Positions 11,589 to 23,624 of a stretch of 64,000 bases of DNA are shown here, one piece after another. The DNA comes from Amphiduros pacificus (taxonomy: Eukaryota; Annelida; Polychaeta; Phyllodocida; Hesionidae). The notes under the pieces were generated by a model, which made no database searches, was not told where the DNA came from, and saw nothing but the letters and a program-made list of their open reading frames with translations. Positions within the stretch are counted from its first letter, which is position 1; each line of letters opens with the position of its first letter. The DNA is taken from the NCBI GenBank assembly GCA_949316495.1, contig OX439012.1, positions 2,325,059 through 2,389,058 on the forward strand, in the 5' to 3' direction. Made by a program: the position numbers and the translations under genes.

Positions 11589-12319
11589 CTTGATATTTTC
11601 CCCTGTTTAGTTTTACAATCACCTGGGAGGGTTTACTGATTGTTTTGTGGCTGCTCTGTGATTGGGTTTGTCCTGCCTTCCAGACCACAATCTAATGGTT
11701 TCCAATCAATAACACCACAGTCAATGTGTAACAAAGTAATTCAACCTGAAATCTAATTAATTAGTATAATGTAGAATACATGTAATCACGTTTGTCTCCA
11801 ACACAGAAACAAGGAGCAGTTATCCAAACATTATTTGGGTCCAATAGAAGAGTCATTAAGCATTCATTCCCATCTTCTAAGCTAGACATCGACTTCTCTT
11901 TCATTTACAAATCATTTACTTGCATGGCAAATGGCATTAAAAAAACGAGCTTTGCCATATTGTTGTCAAACGCTATTCATTCACTGTTGTGATACTCCAC
12001 TTGACCACATTGTTACACATGCCCAAAGCCCATAAAACCTACCACTTTTTAATATTCAACCACCTTTCAATTCAGATATGTGGGCCTGTGTGTTGAGGTG
12101 GCTGCCAGGTGAATGTCTAATGAATACGTGAATCATGCAGAGAACCACAATGTACTACGGTTTTTACCTTGCCCTAAATACAGTATATTTCCCAGGTAAC
12201 TTTTAGGTCAAAGAGCATTATTTTCACATTTCACATACCTATGTACCCCCTCAAAATAGTTTGGCAACCTAAAAAAATGAAAATGATCCTTGTAAGGTAA
12301 TGATCTGGTAGAATGATAT
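11589..12319. other. Unique DNA, nothing recognised
   Basis: No exon pair, repeat or RNA gene is visible. The open frame at 11792-11992 on the plus strand lacks splice context and coding character. Confidence 0.4.
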
Positions 12320-12987
12320 GGAGATGATCCTTGTTGAGCAGTGATCAGGTAGGTGATCCTTGTTGAGCAGTGATCAGGTAGGTGATCCTTGTTGAGCAGT
12401 GATCAGGTAGGTGATCCTTGTTGAGCAGTGATCAGGTAGGTGAACCTTGTTGAGCAGTGATCAGGGAGGTGATCCTTGTTGAGCAGTGATCAGGTAGGTG
12501 ATCCTTGTTGAGCAGTGATCAGGTTGGTGATCCTTGTTGAGCAGTGATCAGGTAGGCGATCCTTGTTGAGCAGTGATCAGGTAGGTTTTCCTTTTGAGCA
12601 GTGATCATGTAGGTGAACCTTGTTGAGCAGTGATCAGGTTGGTGATCCTTGTTGAGCAGTGATCAGGTAGGCGATCCTTGTTGAGCAGTGATCAGGTAGG
12701 CGATCCTTGTTGAGCAGTGATCAGGTAGGTGATCCTTGTTGAGCAGTGATCAGGTTGGTGATCCTTGTTGAGCAGTGATCAGGTAGGTGAACCTTGTTGA
12801 GCAGTGATCAGGTAGGTTTTCCTTTTGAGCAGTGATCAGGTAGGTGATCCTTGTTGAGCAGTGATCAGGTTGGTGATCCTTGTTGAGCAGTGATCAGGTA
12901 GGCGATCCTTGTTGAGCAGTGATCAGGTAGGCGATCCTTGTTGAGCAGTGATCAGGTAGGTGATCCTTGTTGAGCAGTGATCAGGTA
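12320..12987. repeat. 29-bp minisatellite with donor-like CAGGTAGGT
   Basis: TGATCCTTGTTGAGCAG followed by TGATCAGGTAGG gives a 29-bp unit in about 23 copies. Most units contain CAG-GTAGGT or CAG-GTAGGC on the plus strand, a close match to a 5' splice site, and two GATC tetramers. Rare units carry a shortened TTTTCCTTTTGAG segment, and these occur twice about 230 bp apart, which suggests a segmental duplication inside the array. Confidence 0.95.
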
Positions 12988-14121
12988 AAATAATATTTAG
13001 ATGCTCCTTGCAGTATTCAGGATATTAAATCTGCAGGCTCATAGAGATCTGCATGCAATAAATAAGTAATATTTTGATCTTCCTGCCTGTTGAGAAGATA
13101 TCAATGATATCCACCAAGCCAGGCATTATGCTGACAGCACTGATCAATGCTGCATGCTCCATTCATTAGACCTGTGATCATTTCTGTGATATCTCCACCA
13201 GAGGGCCACAAAATGTGATCAATTTATATTCTATTGTGTGTGATGTGACAAATCAGTGAAGTAATTCAATTCAGATTCCTCCCATCGGTTGCTCTTAAAA
13301 CTCCATGAATCCTTGCATATAAGTTTGATCTTTGTTTAATTAATTCAAACTTCCCTGATTTCCATGTTCCTTGATGGGATCCTCCTATTCCTACAGTGTG
13401 ACTGTATAAAATGCTGCCCAGAGGTAGCTCCCCTTCTTATTTGTAGCTTTAAGTCATTTCATAAAAATCTGATTTACAGCTTTGAGTGGGATTTGAAGTT
13501 TACACTATCCAGTATACCTCCACCCAGCACTGTCAGCCCTCACTTTGTTCTATATTTTTGGTGATGCAACATCTTGGAGAGGATCAAAGTGATTCATGGA
13601 GCAGATAGATACGAGCCCCAGTTGTGACCACTCCACATGAAACCTGCCAGTATCCTATAGTATAATTCCCCATCATGAATACATCCACGAGTTATGATGC
13701 AACCTTCTTCCCTGTCGGATCACTGTAAAACCCTGAGCAGTGCATTATGGGTAGGTGAGCTTTTCAGAGCGATATTTATGAGCATTTCAGACCAAGAGAA
13801 CAAGCATGTGATACACACCTCAAGGCCACAACAATAAAACAAGCCGAGGAAATGATCTAATGCTTCACACTTCTTGTAAGCGGTCGAAATGTATGGTGAA
13901 AAAATTCTTACATTTACAACTAACTGCTAAAGCTTTAACAGAATTATTACTCAAGGTAGACTCTCAAACACCCTCTGCTAGTATTCCCCACAATGACCAC
14001 TACATCATTCCAGCAGCAAAAAGAGTCCAGAATCTGGTAACATCTTATACTGTTCCCAATTGGTGTCATTTTCATGTTTAATGAGTGAGTAAAACATCAC
14101 AATATGTGGTCAAAATAATCT
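12988..14121. other. Unique DNA, nothing genic recognised
   Basis: The interval contains a near-perfect CTCF-type core, CCACCAGAGGGCC, at 13195-13207. No exon with paired splice sites is seen. The small open frames at 13364-13564 and 13860-14081 on the plus strand look random. Confidence 0.4.
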
Positions 14122-14125
14122 AGGA

Positions 14126-14256
14126 ATGGCCCATTTATTAATCGGGGGGATGAGAAAATGACTCCTGATTACTCTTACTTTGGGACTGCCAATCTTGATT
14201 TTAACGAAAAGGTCTTTCCAATATTTTCTCATCCCCCTGAATGATTATTGGTCCAT
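14126..14256. repeat. Short inverted repeat (stem-loop)
   Basis: GGGGGATGAGAAAAT at 14145-14159 is the exact reverse complement of 14223-14237. The similarity extends outward imperfectly (CCCATTTATTAAT against ATGATTATTGGTCC), giving arms near 33 bp around a 63-bp loop. It may be a small foldback element; no target-site duplication is clear. Confidence 0.7.
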
Positions 14257-14337
14257 CCTTTATGACTTGACTTATGACACCTGTAGACAGTCACATCTGT
14301 ACAGAACATAACACCTAAAGCTTCATCAGTCAAAAGG

Positions 14338-15028
14338 ATGTTATTGCTACGCGAAAGGTTTCACTCCTACTTGGAAAGCTTTATTGCTACCTGAAAGCCT
14401 TTATTGCTACCTGAAAGCCTTTACTGCTACCTGAAAGCCTTTATTGCTACCTGAAAGCCTTTACTGCTACCTGAAAGCCTTTACTGCTACCTGAAAGCCT
14501 TTATTCTACCTGAAAGCCTTTATTGCTACCTGAAAGCCTTTACTGCTACCTGAAAGCCTTTATTCTACCTGAAAGCCTTTATTGCTACCTGAAAGCCTGT
14601 ATTGCTACCTGAAAGCCTTTATTGCTATCTGAAAGCTTTTATTGATACCTGAAAGACTTTATTGCAACCTGAAAGCTTTTATTGCTACCTGAAAGACTTT
14701 AATGCTACCTGAAAGCCTTTATTGCTACCTGAAAGCTTTTATTGCTACCTGAAAGCCTTTATTGCTACCTGAAAGCTTTTATTGCTACCTGAAAGCCTTT
14801 ACTGCTACCTGAAAGCCTTTATTGCTACCTGAAAGCCTTTATTACTACCTGAAAGCTTTTATTGCTACCTGAAAGCCTTTACTGCTACCTGAAAGCCTTT
14901 ACTGCTACATGAAAGGCTTTACTGCTACCTGAAAGCCTTTACTGCTACATGAAAGCCTTTACTGCTACCTGAAAGCCTTTACTGCTACCTGAAAGCCTTT
15001 ATTGCTACCTGAAAGCCTTTATTGCTAC
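14338..15028. repeat. 20-bp minisatellite abutting a candidate exon, about 35 copies
   Basis: ATTGCTACCTGAAAGCCTTT repeats every 20 bp, with ACTGCTACC variants and an occasional 19-bp copy. Read on the minus strand each unit is GGCTTTCAG followed by GTAGCAAT, so it contains an acceptor-like CTTTCAG next to a donor-like GTAGCA. The right end merges with the candidate exon at 15029-15274, whose 3' end has the same sequence. Confidence 0.95.
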
Positions 15029-15274
15029 CTGAAAGCCTTTTTTTCTATCTCAGAACCTGAGTTGACAGGGCCAGACGCGGTCCTGATACTGAAGTATGCT
15101 GACATGTCTTTTGACATGGTCATTTCATACTTTCTCAAAGTTTCATCATAAAATGTTGAAGAGATAGATGATCTGTTCTCACAGTCTTTGTATCTGCAGT
15201 GAAATCTTTCTAACCGCAGGACATTTTGGTATATTTCATACTGTGTCTGCCAGGCACATGTCAAATGTTTGCAG
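15029..15274 (-). CDS. Candidate exon ending in the 20-bp array, unknown protein
   Basis: On the minus strand a strong acceptor (AACAAATCTTTTTCAG) opens a frame without stops. It reads CKHLTCAWQTQYEIYQNVLR, then a Cys-containing segment, SSISSTFYDETLRKYEM, and SAYFSIRTASGPVNSG. Two ends are possible: a weak donor CTCAG-GTTCTG at 15057, or CTTTCAG-GTAGCA at 15029, which coincides with the first unit of the adjacent 20-bp array. The longer form has one starting base, 81 codons and two spare bases, in phase with the exon at 10211-10380. The cysteines suggest an extracellular or zinc-binding piece, but no family is recognised. Confidence 0.38.
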
Positions 15275-15469
15275 CTGAAAAAGATTTGTTAAGGGCCAGT
15301 TACAAGGCAAAATATGGGAAAAAAAGACAGCTTCATTTGTCTAAATATCAATAATAGAAACAAAAAGGAATGATAGAAATGTGCACGGGTAACTTAGATA
15401 AATCGACCAGGACCGTTAAATTTAAAGATACATAATTGTCATGTTACAATATAACGTAACAAACATTAA

Positions 15470-15775
15470 GGTGTAGTGGAGCAAATAAAACAATAATTAT
15501 ATCTCTGATGAGTAGAAAGGGCTATATTGGCCATTTATAAGTGTCAAAATCATTTTGACAATTTTCCTGATGACTTGGAATAATGTAAATGGTAAGGCTC
15601 CTACTAACCTACTGAATATACACAGAGGAAGCGGGTTGCCGAAGCGGGTTACCATTTACAGTATTCCAAATTGTCAGGAAAATTGTCAAATTAATTCTGA
15701 CAGTTATAGATAGTTAATGTAGCTCTTTCTACCTGTCAGAGATATGAAAACTTCTCTTTTATTCCTCACATTGAG
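15470..15775. mobile_element. Long imperfect inverted repeat, foldback/MITE-like
   Basis: The segment 15555-15595, starting TTGACAATTTTCCTGA, is nearly the reverse complement of 15649-15689, with about 36 of 41 positions matching and a 53-bp spacer. Weaker complementarity continues outward on both sides (ATATCTCTG, GTAGAAAG and GCTA words) to about 15470 and 15775, so each arm is about 120 bp. There is no open frame. A nonautonomous foldback DNA transposon is the simplest explanation. Target-site duplications were not resolved. Confidence 0.65.
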
Positions 15776-16268
15776 TTCAACAACAATGGGGATTGAGCTT
15801 TCTCTGTAATTGACTCCAAACTCTCAGACCACCTTATGACATGAGGAGCAGTAACCTCAATGATTGTTTTAGAAACACCTCAAGACATTCTTATTATTGA
15901 CGTCTTAAGACATTCTTATTAGTAAAAGCTCTAGATAATCTTTTTTGTAACAACTAAGGACATTCTTATTATTAACACCTAACACCTGCACCTAAAAACA
16001 ATCTTATTTATAATGCCAAAAGACATTCTTCATTATCCATATTACAAGTTATACCGGTATCACACGGTATCACACGGGGCCTGAAACTGCGCTGGAGGGC
16101 TGTTCTGTGCACTGCGCTTTGTCAAGAACTAAATGCACACCTGACTCCGTGCACACAGCATCATTAATCTACAATACAAACTGAAATTCTGGACTTTAAA
16201 GTAATACTGTTTTGGCTGTAAATTACCAAACTGAATTTAATTAGGCATATAAATGTGAATCTTAACAT
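15776..16268. other. Unique DNA
   Basis: A loose tandem of GACATTCTTATTA-like phrases occurs at about 15880-16030. CGGTATCACA is doubled near 16055-16075. No coding signal is seen. Confidence 0.4.
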
Positions 16269-16600
16269 GCACACCATCACCCACACTGGAACGCACACCA
16301 TCACCCACACTGGAACGCACACCATCACCCACACTGGAACGCACACCATCACCCACACTGGAACGCACACCATCACCCACACTGGAACGCACACCATCAC
16401 CCACACTGGAACGCACACCATCACCCACACTGGAACGCACACCATCACCCACACTGGAACGCACACCATCACCCACACTGGAACGCACACCATCACCCAC
16501 ACTGGAACGCACACCATCACCCACACTGGAGCACACCATCACCCGCACTGGAGCACACCATCACCCACACTGGAACGCACACCATCACCCACACTGGAAC
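16269..16600. repeat. 24-bp minisatellite, about 14 copies
   Basis: GCACACCATCACCCACACTG plus GAAC repeats every 24 bp; two right-hand copies are shorter by two bases. Since 24 is a multiple of 3, translations are simple 8-residue repeats (THTITHTG on plus, VWVMVCVP on minus). No start context or splice site supports coding. Confidence 0.95.
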
Positions 16601-17145
16601 GATATTATGTCTACATCGCTCCCAGCATGTAATACATAAACTTGCCCTTTTGATTCCTCTTTGCAATTTTATGATGCAAAATTCTATTTTTAAATGAATC
16701 TCTCTTATTTTGCCCTATTATGCACAGTTTCATATTAAATCTGTGGACAGCGCAATAAGGAATATCCCACTGAGACATGCAATCAGCAGTGACTGGAGGG
16801 AGATTGTTTGGGACGGCTTTGCCTGACCCACTTAATAAAAGGCTTGACCTTAATGACCTCAAACACCTACAAAATGTCACCAAGATGTTTTGTGGCAATC
16901 AAGCACAACAACCCTTTGTGTGACCATTTTATCTCATTCATTCCAATGTTTAAGTTAATCACAACTCTTCCATTTCAACACTTCTCCATTTATGTCAAAT
17001 TATCAAATAGATGACATATGTATGTGTCCTCAAGGTACCACCAAAACTGCTTGGGCAATACACTTTGGGTGGTTAAAACTGCAGTCATTCATAGACATAA
17101 TGCACAAAATACCATCAGCAACTTAAACTAAAGAGTGAAGATACA
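16601..17145. other. Unique DNA, nothing recognised
   Basis: No exon, RNA gene or repeat is supported between the 24-bp array and the 47/34-bp array. Confidence 0.4.
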
Positions 17146-19076
17146 TACATCCCAGGAAGTGCCTGCCATCCATAGCTGCCAATGACAGCTGGGACATCCC
17201 AGGAAGTGCCTGCCACCCATAGCTGGCAGTGACAGCTGGGACATCCCAGGAAGTGCCTACCATCCATAGCTGCCAATGACAGTTGGGACATCCCAGGAAG
17301 TGCCTGCCATCCATAGCTGCCAATGACAGCTGGGACATCCCAGGAAGTGCCTGCCACCCACAGCTGTCAATGACAGCTGGGACATCCCAGGAAGTGCCTG
17401 CCATCCATAGCTGCCAGTGACAGCTGGGACATCCCAGGAAGTGCCTGCCACCCATAGCTACCAGTGACAGCTGGGACATCCCGGGAAGTGCCTGCCATCC
17501 ATAGCTGCCAATGACAGCTGGGACATTCCAGGAAGTGCCTGCCACCCATAGCTGCCAATGACAGCTGGGACATCCCAGGAAGTGCCTGCCAGTGACAGCT
17601 GGGACATCCCAGGAAGTGCCTGCCACCCATAGCTGCCAATGACAGCTGGGACATCCCAGGAAGTGCCTGCCAGTGACAGCTGGGACATCCCAGGAAGTGC
17701 CTGCCAGTGACAGCTCGGACATCCCAGGAAGTGCCTGCCACCCATAGCTGCCAATGACAGCTGGGACATCCCAGGAAGTGCCTGCCAGTGACAGCTGGGA
17801 CATCCCAGGAAGTGCCTGCCACCCATAGCTGCCAATGACAGCTGGGACATCCCAGGAAGTGCCTGCCATCCATAGCTGCCAATGACAGCTGGGACATCCC
17901 AGGAAGTGACTGCCAGTGACAGCTGGGACATCCCAGGAAGTGCCTGCCACCCATAGCTGCCAATGACAGCTGGGACATCCCAGGAAGTGCCTGCCAGTGA
18001 CAGCTGGGACATCCCGGGAAGTGCCTGCCATCCATAGCTGCCAATGACAGCTGGGACATCCCAGGAAGTGCCTGCCAGTGACAGCTGGGACATCCCAGGA
18101 AGTGCCTGCCAGTGACAGCTGGGACATCCCAGGAAGTGCCTGCCACCCATAGCTGCCAATGACAGCTGGGACATCCCAGGAAGTGCCTGCCATCCATAGC
18201 TGCCAATGACAGCTGGGACATTCCAGGAAGTGCCTGCCAGTGACAGCTGGGACATCCCAGGAAGTGCCTGCCAGTGACAGCTGGGACATCCCAGGAAGTG
18301 CCTGCCACCCATAGCTGCCAATGACAGCTGGGACATCCCGGGAAGTGCCTGCCATCCATAGCTGCCAATGACAGCTGGGACATTCCAGGAAGTGCCTGCC
18401 ACCCATAGCTGCCAATGACAGCTGGGACATCCCAGGAAGTGCCTGCCAGTGACAGCTGGGACATCCCAGGAAGTGCCTGCCACCCATAGCTGCCAATGAC
18501 AGCTGGGACATCCCAGGAAGTGCCTGCCAGTGACAGCTGGGACATCCCAGGAAGTGCCTGCCAGTGACAGCTGGGACATCCCAGGAAGTGCCTGCCACCC
18601 ATAGCTGCCAATGACAGCTGGGACATCCCAGGAAGTGCCTGCCAGTGACAGCTGGGACATCCCAGGAAGTGCCTGCCACCCATAGCTGCCAATGACAGCT
18701 GGGACATCCCAGGAAGTGCCTGCCATCCATAGCTGCCAATGACAGCTGGGACATCCCAGGAAGTGACTGCCAGTGACAGCTGGGACATCCCAGGAAGTGC
18801 CTGCCACCCATAGCTGCCAATGACAGCTGGGACATCCCAGGAAGTGCCTGCCAGTGACAGCTGGGACATCCCGGGAAGTGCCTGCCATCCATAGCTGCCA
18901 ATGACAGCTGGGACATCCCAGGAAGTGCCTGCCAGTGACAGCTGGGACATCCCAGGAAGTGCCTGCCAGTGACAGCTGGGACATCCCAGGAAGTGCCTGC
19001 CACCCATAGCTGCCAATGACAGCTGGGACATCCCAGGAAGTGCCTGCCACCCATAGCTGCCAATGACAGCTGGGAT
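17146..19076. repeat. Composite 47/34-bp minisatellite with 857-bp higher-order period
   Basis: Every unit starts CATCCCAGGAAGTGCC and ends GACAGCTGGGA. The long form (47 bp) contains CCATAGCTGCCAA, the short form (34 bp) lacks 13 bp of it. Marker variants recur 857 bp apart: the AAGTGACTGCC unit at about 17908 and 18765, and the CCCGGG unit at about 18016 and 18873. Eleven long plus ten short units sum to exactly 857. The minus strand is stop-free in all three frames over about 1.9 kb, so the long translations of up to 646 codons are repeat artefacts. Confidence 0.95.
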
Positions 19077-20493
19077 AAACTCCATGGACAGACAGACAGA
19101 ATTTAGAGACTGAGGCCATAAACTTTGGCTGGAGTGAGAGGGTAATAAAATCTACTGACTATTGAGTAAATCACCATGATAGATTCATCTTTATGACCTG
19201 AGGCATTTGGGTGGTTTGCTGAATACCCTCACTGATTTCTGCTGCATGCACATTCTTGTTTAGTCATTTAGATCCATACTCAACATGTCCGACCAGTCTT
19301 CTGATCTCCTAGAATACAACACCGCAAACTCGGCCATCAAAGACCTCCAGCAACAATCAATTCAATGATCTACACCACAGGATCAATGTCAAATAGCCCG
19401 TTTTCATGATTTTCATCACTTGAAAAGCTGCAATTTGACTGGTGGGGCTTGCTGATATCAATTAGATATGGTGACACTTTTATCACGATGTTGTCTATTA
19501 ATCCATGCCTCCACACTTCCAAATGATTTATGTGTTCGCAGATTAATTTGTCTGTATTTCATATTGATTTAGTAAGAGACAGCAAATGGGTAAATAACCA
19601 TATAATTACAAATCAAACTCGAGCAAGTCCACAATGCTCAGAGCAAGCTTCACTTAATGGTAGGATTTACCTGAAGTGCTCCGAGGCTCAAAACCATTAC
19701 ATTTCTTGTGATAAGCATTAAATAAACAACTAAATAAATCATTATAATTAACCATTTTGCTTTCTTTAGTGCATTTGAAACCAAAATATATATGTTTTCT
19801 GGGTGCCAGAAAAATCTTCCTTATCAATCTGGCAACCATTTGCTAAAAAAATAGTTCAGATATTACTTGTTATGAAGTAAGATCAATATAAAAATGTTTG
19901 AAATAAGTAGTAAGTTAATATGGTTTACTTATTTGTCATGTTTTCTGATAGGTCATTATGAAAGGAGTTAATTTCTTTGTAACAAGAGCAAACTCTCCCA
20001 TAATTATTGATAACGTCTCCACACACAAAACCCTCAGCCTTTGTTATAAACATTCAACGTTCTTTATATTCCACATAGAAAACTTGGAAACATTTATGAA
20101 ATCTCCATCTATTTTTCCTATCTCAAATGCCAATACTGCATATTGTATTCCACACAACACCATAAATCGTCTACAATGAATTGCCGGTGGAGCCCTTTAT
20201 GTTTTTGATAACGACCAATACACAACTGAGATTACGTTATCCTATCATGTCTGATGAAAAATACATAGCTGTATGGAATTATAGGTCAAGCTCAGAAACA
20301 ATAGGCGGCTAGTCTGGGGCGGTAATGGCCCAGGGGCGGAAAACTCTCTAATGCTCGCATACAAATTTGTTACAAATTACATTAGTATGAAATGTTGTGG
20401 TTGTAGCCGGTTCAACGACCAAGGTTTATCATACATGCCAGGCATGATACATTTATTTCATATTTAATTCAGTTATTATTGGCAGTAGGTTGA
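19077..20493. other. Unique DNA, probably intron
   Basis: A donor-like CACTTCAG-GTAAATCC lies on the minus strand near 19668, preceded only 35 bases upstream by a weak acceptor. This is too thin to call an exon. The rest shows nothing recognisable. Confidence 0.4.
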
Positions 20494-20706
20494 GTGTGTG
20501 GTGTGCTCACGCCACCATCCCGCCCCTAACATGCTCTGTGTATCCCAGCAAGGTGTGGGGTGCAGGGTACATGTACTACGCCACCATCCCGCCCCTAACA
20601 TGCTCTGTGTATCCCAGCAAGGTGTGGGGTGCAGGGTACGTGTACTACGCCACCATCCCGCCCCAAACATGCTCCGTATATCCCAGCAAGGTGTGGGGTG
20701 CAGGGT
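20494..20706. repeat. 69-bp tandem triplication
   Basis: CGCCACCATCCCGCCCC recurs at 20510, 20579 and 20648, an exact 69-bp period. The length is 23 codons, so a plus-strand frame reads ATIPPLTCSVYPSKVWGAG in each copy. No initiation or splice context supports translation. Confidence 0.93.
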
Positions 20707-20726
20707 AAATGTACATGTATTCACAG

Positions 20727-20901
20727 TACAGAGAATCGTGGGTACAGAGAATCATGGGTACAGAGAATCGCGGGTACAGAGAATCGTGGGTACAGAAAAT
20801 CGCGGGTACAGAGAATCATGGGTACAGAGAATCATGGGTACAGAGAATCGTGGGTACAGAGAATCATGGGTACAGAGAACCATGGGTACAGAGAACCATG
20901 G
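20727..20901. repeat. 16-bp minisatellite, about 11 copies
   Basis: TACAGAGAATCATGGG repeats every 16 bp with ATCGTGGG, ATCGCGGG and ACCATGGG variants, directly after the 69-bp triplication. Confidence 0.94.
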
Positions 20902-23624
20902 GGAACACCCTAAAAAAGTGGTCAAGCTGTTAATTAAATTTCAAGTTCTATCAACTCTTCTAGTCTGGTTGGTTCTATGTAATATTCAGAAGTATGTCAC
21001 AAATCTCTCCAACCTTCTCTTATGTGTGATGTGAGATTCTAGCTTTTTAGGTTATCTGGTCTTCAATATTGTTCTTTTTTTTACATACTGATTCCTTCTG
21101 ACCTGATTAAGGTCGCTAACACAATATGAAAAACAAAACATGGCACCTCCTGCCAATATTTATCCTGTCTATGTCTTGCTCCTCCTCAATGCCAATAATT
21201 AATGTCTGATGTCAAACTTGGCGATCTTTATGGTCTTAGTTGCATAATTGAACCTTATATAAGACAAGGCTACACATACTTTGGGGTACAAATATGACAC
21301 TGGTAACTTGATATATTATTGATTGTTCCATTTCCAAGTATAGCGGTTCCCCTCACATAAATGTGGTTTGATCTAAATGGATGTAAACATTTCCAACCAC
21401 AGATAAAGAGCAGCTGTATATTTTCTGCCTGGGTTTGATTCCAAGATGAGAAGATGACTATGTGGTGGAAATGACGATTGATCCGAAGGAACCATGCACA
21501 GTTCTTGTCTGATGCCAAATAAATTCAAGAAAGACACATGTCCTGCGAGCATAAATGAGATGTAAATATAAAAGTGTCATTATTCGGGTGCCTAATCATG
21601 GAGTGACTTGGCTCTCAGTGATATGGACAAGTGAAATTTGCTCCAGACTGGCCCGCGAGCCGTGGAGTCTGTGGGTAGCACTATCGCGGGTGTTATTACT
21701 GCGTTAATATATGGCATATGTGCACACAAAATGAGCACTTAGATGCCGCTAAGTACGTCCCTCCGCCAGACTTTCTGTCTTGAGGGATGCGTCAAACTGG
21801 CCACCAACACGCGGTAATGGAGTTGCAATATTTGACATTAATATAAGCGCCATTGACTTTAAACACATCCAATTTGTAATGTTCAATTTTGGCCAGTATT
21901 CCCATGTTGCCATACATACTTTGCAAATGCTCCTTTTGGGCAGTGCATATCTCTTGAGACACCCATCAGCAACATAATTTTCAACACCACAAGAAATTAC
22001 AGGCAGAATGTACGGGCGAACCTCAGCCTGCACAAACATGTGTACTGTGTCCATAAACTCATCAACATACTACAAAGCATTAAATAAACCTCAGATAAAA
22101 AGTATGTTTAAAGTTTTTGGATGGATGCAAAGTTACAAAAACACCACGAAGCTGAAACTGAACAACATGAAATCAACCCAACATAAATGAATCAATTTCA
22201 ACTTGCAATCTGTTTGTATGGTGCCACCTGCTTCTCAATGCTGATTTCTCTGGTTCTGATAACAACATGACCATGTATCTATCCCAGGCAGCCAGAGCGC
22301 CATCTACTGCCATCACTACTTTTTTATAGGTTATTAGTATATAGGACCGAGACAGAGAGGGGCTGGGGACTTTCATTCTCTGGCAACCTGTGGTATCTAT
22401 GCTGACATACTTGTATATCTGTGCAGTCTTGTGACCAATACACCTTTACTGTGCTAATTAGTCGTAAACATGGGGAACATGGCAGGTTTGCCTCTAATCC
22501 CCAACAAGTATTGGGGATTAAAAAATTATATTGTGTTGTGTTATGAGCCCATTCACACATTATTTGCGTGCTAAATCAATTGTGATCGAGGGAGCCAAGC
22601 TGTGAACACAGTAAAACAAAGATGGCTGAAAGCGGGTTGAATCATCTTTTAAAAGGAATATATATTCACCATTAGCTAGTGTAGCCATTGTGTAAACAGG
22701 CTTATACTAGAACCAGCCAATCAGGAGCAAGGTATGAATATATTGTGAATATAAGGAACACATTGTTAATTAGTTTTGTTTGTTTGGGGTTTTACATCAC
22801 TTTCAACATTATTTCAGTCATTTCGTGATGAGACCTACTTGCAGAGATATAGGAACCCCAAATACAGCAGACTGGTAGTATCATAACCAAGGAATTACCA
22901 TTGCATACCATCAAAATAAAACACATTGTACAATCAAATAAAACGAATTGTGGCAGCACCATCACAATTTGCAATCAGAAGCCATGCCATCACATATTCT
23001 TCTTCTCTGACCATCCCACATTAAACTCAGTTCTTTCATCTCGTGATACTTTCAAGAGTTCCGAGTCATGATGAGAATGTTGCTGGGGCGTCTATCAGCC
23101 AGCGAGAGCAGTGTTATGACCTGACATAGTTTGGCGCAGGGCCATAACAGTGTGGTACCTGAGCTCTGATCAACTATTCATGAACTGGCACAGGGTAAAA
23201 CACAGCTCTGCGTGAAACAAGGTGATCCCTTCACACAGCCCCGGCCCTGCTACGGTCCCCTGGAGGACTGCAGCATCATTAGCTAGCTTGTACCCTGAAT
23301 ATCAGTGATGTGAAATAATAAGAAAACTTATAAATATATCACTCATCTGCCCTTTATCTTGTGTTAAAATCTTAACAGACTTTAATATTTTTATCTTTTG
23401 TTGAATATTTCAAGCACCTGTGCATTTTCATTTGATCCAAGAATAGCTTCTGCCTTTTCAAGTCGGTCATTGTCCCACTCTATTTGAAGTGTGGCTGCAG
23501 AGATTCCATTTCCTAAGAGCTATTGATTTGCAAAAGTTGGGTGAATGCAATATGTAAACTATGAACATATCTCTGTTTTATATTTGACATTGTTCATATT
23601 CTAATTTTAAAATATTAAACATCT
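20902..23624. other. Unique DNA, probably intron
   Basis: No exon with paired splice sites is visible. The minus-strand open frame at 21749-22054 is not coding-like. A one-mismatch CTCF-type word, CGCCATCTACTGC, lies near 22300. The right end enters the 26-bp array. Confidence 0.4.

Noticed and set aside
17123-19119. Overlapping open frames of 553-646 codons on the minus strand
   Set aside because: All three frames are open because the 47/34-bp repeat has no stop codons on that strand; there is no splice or start context, and the same repeat is read in every frame.
20490-21034. 178-codon plus-strand frame through two repeats
   Set aside because: It runs through the 69-bp and 16-bp arrays and only about 40 codons of unique DNA; no gene context.
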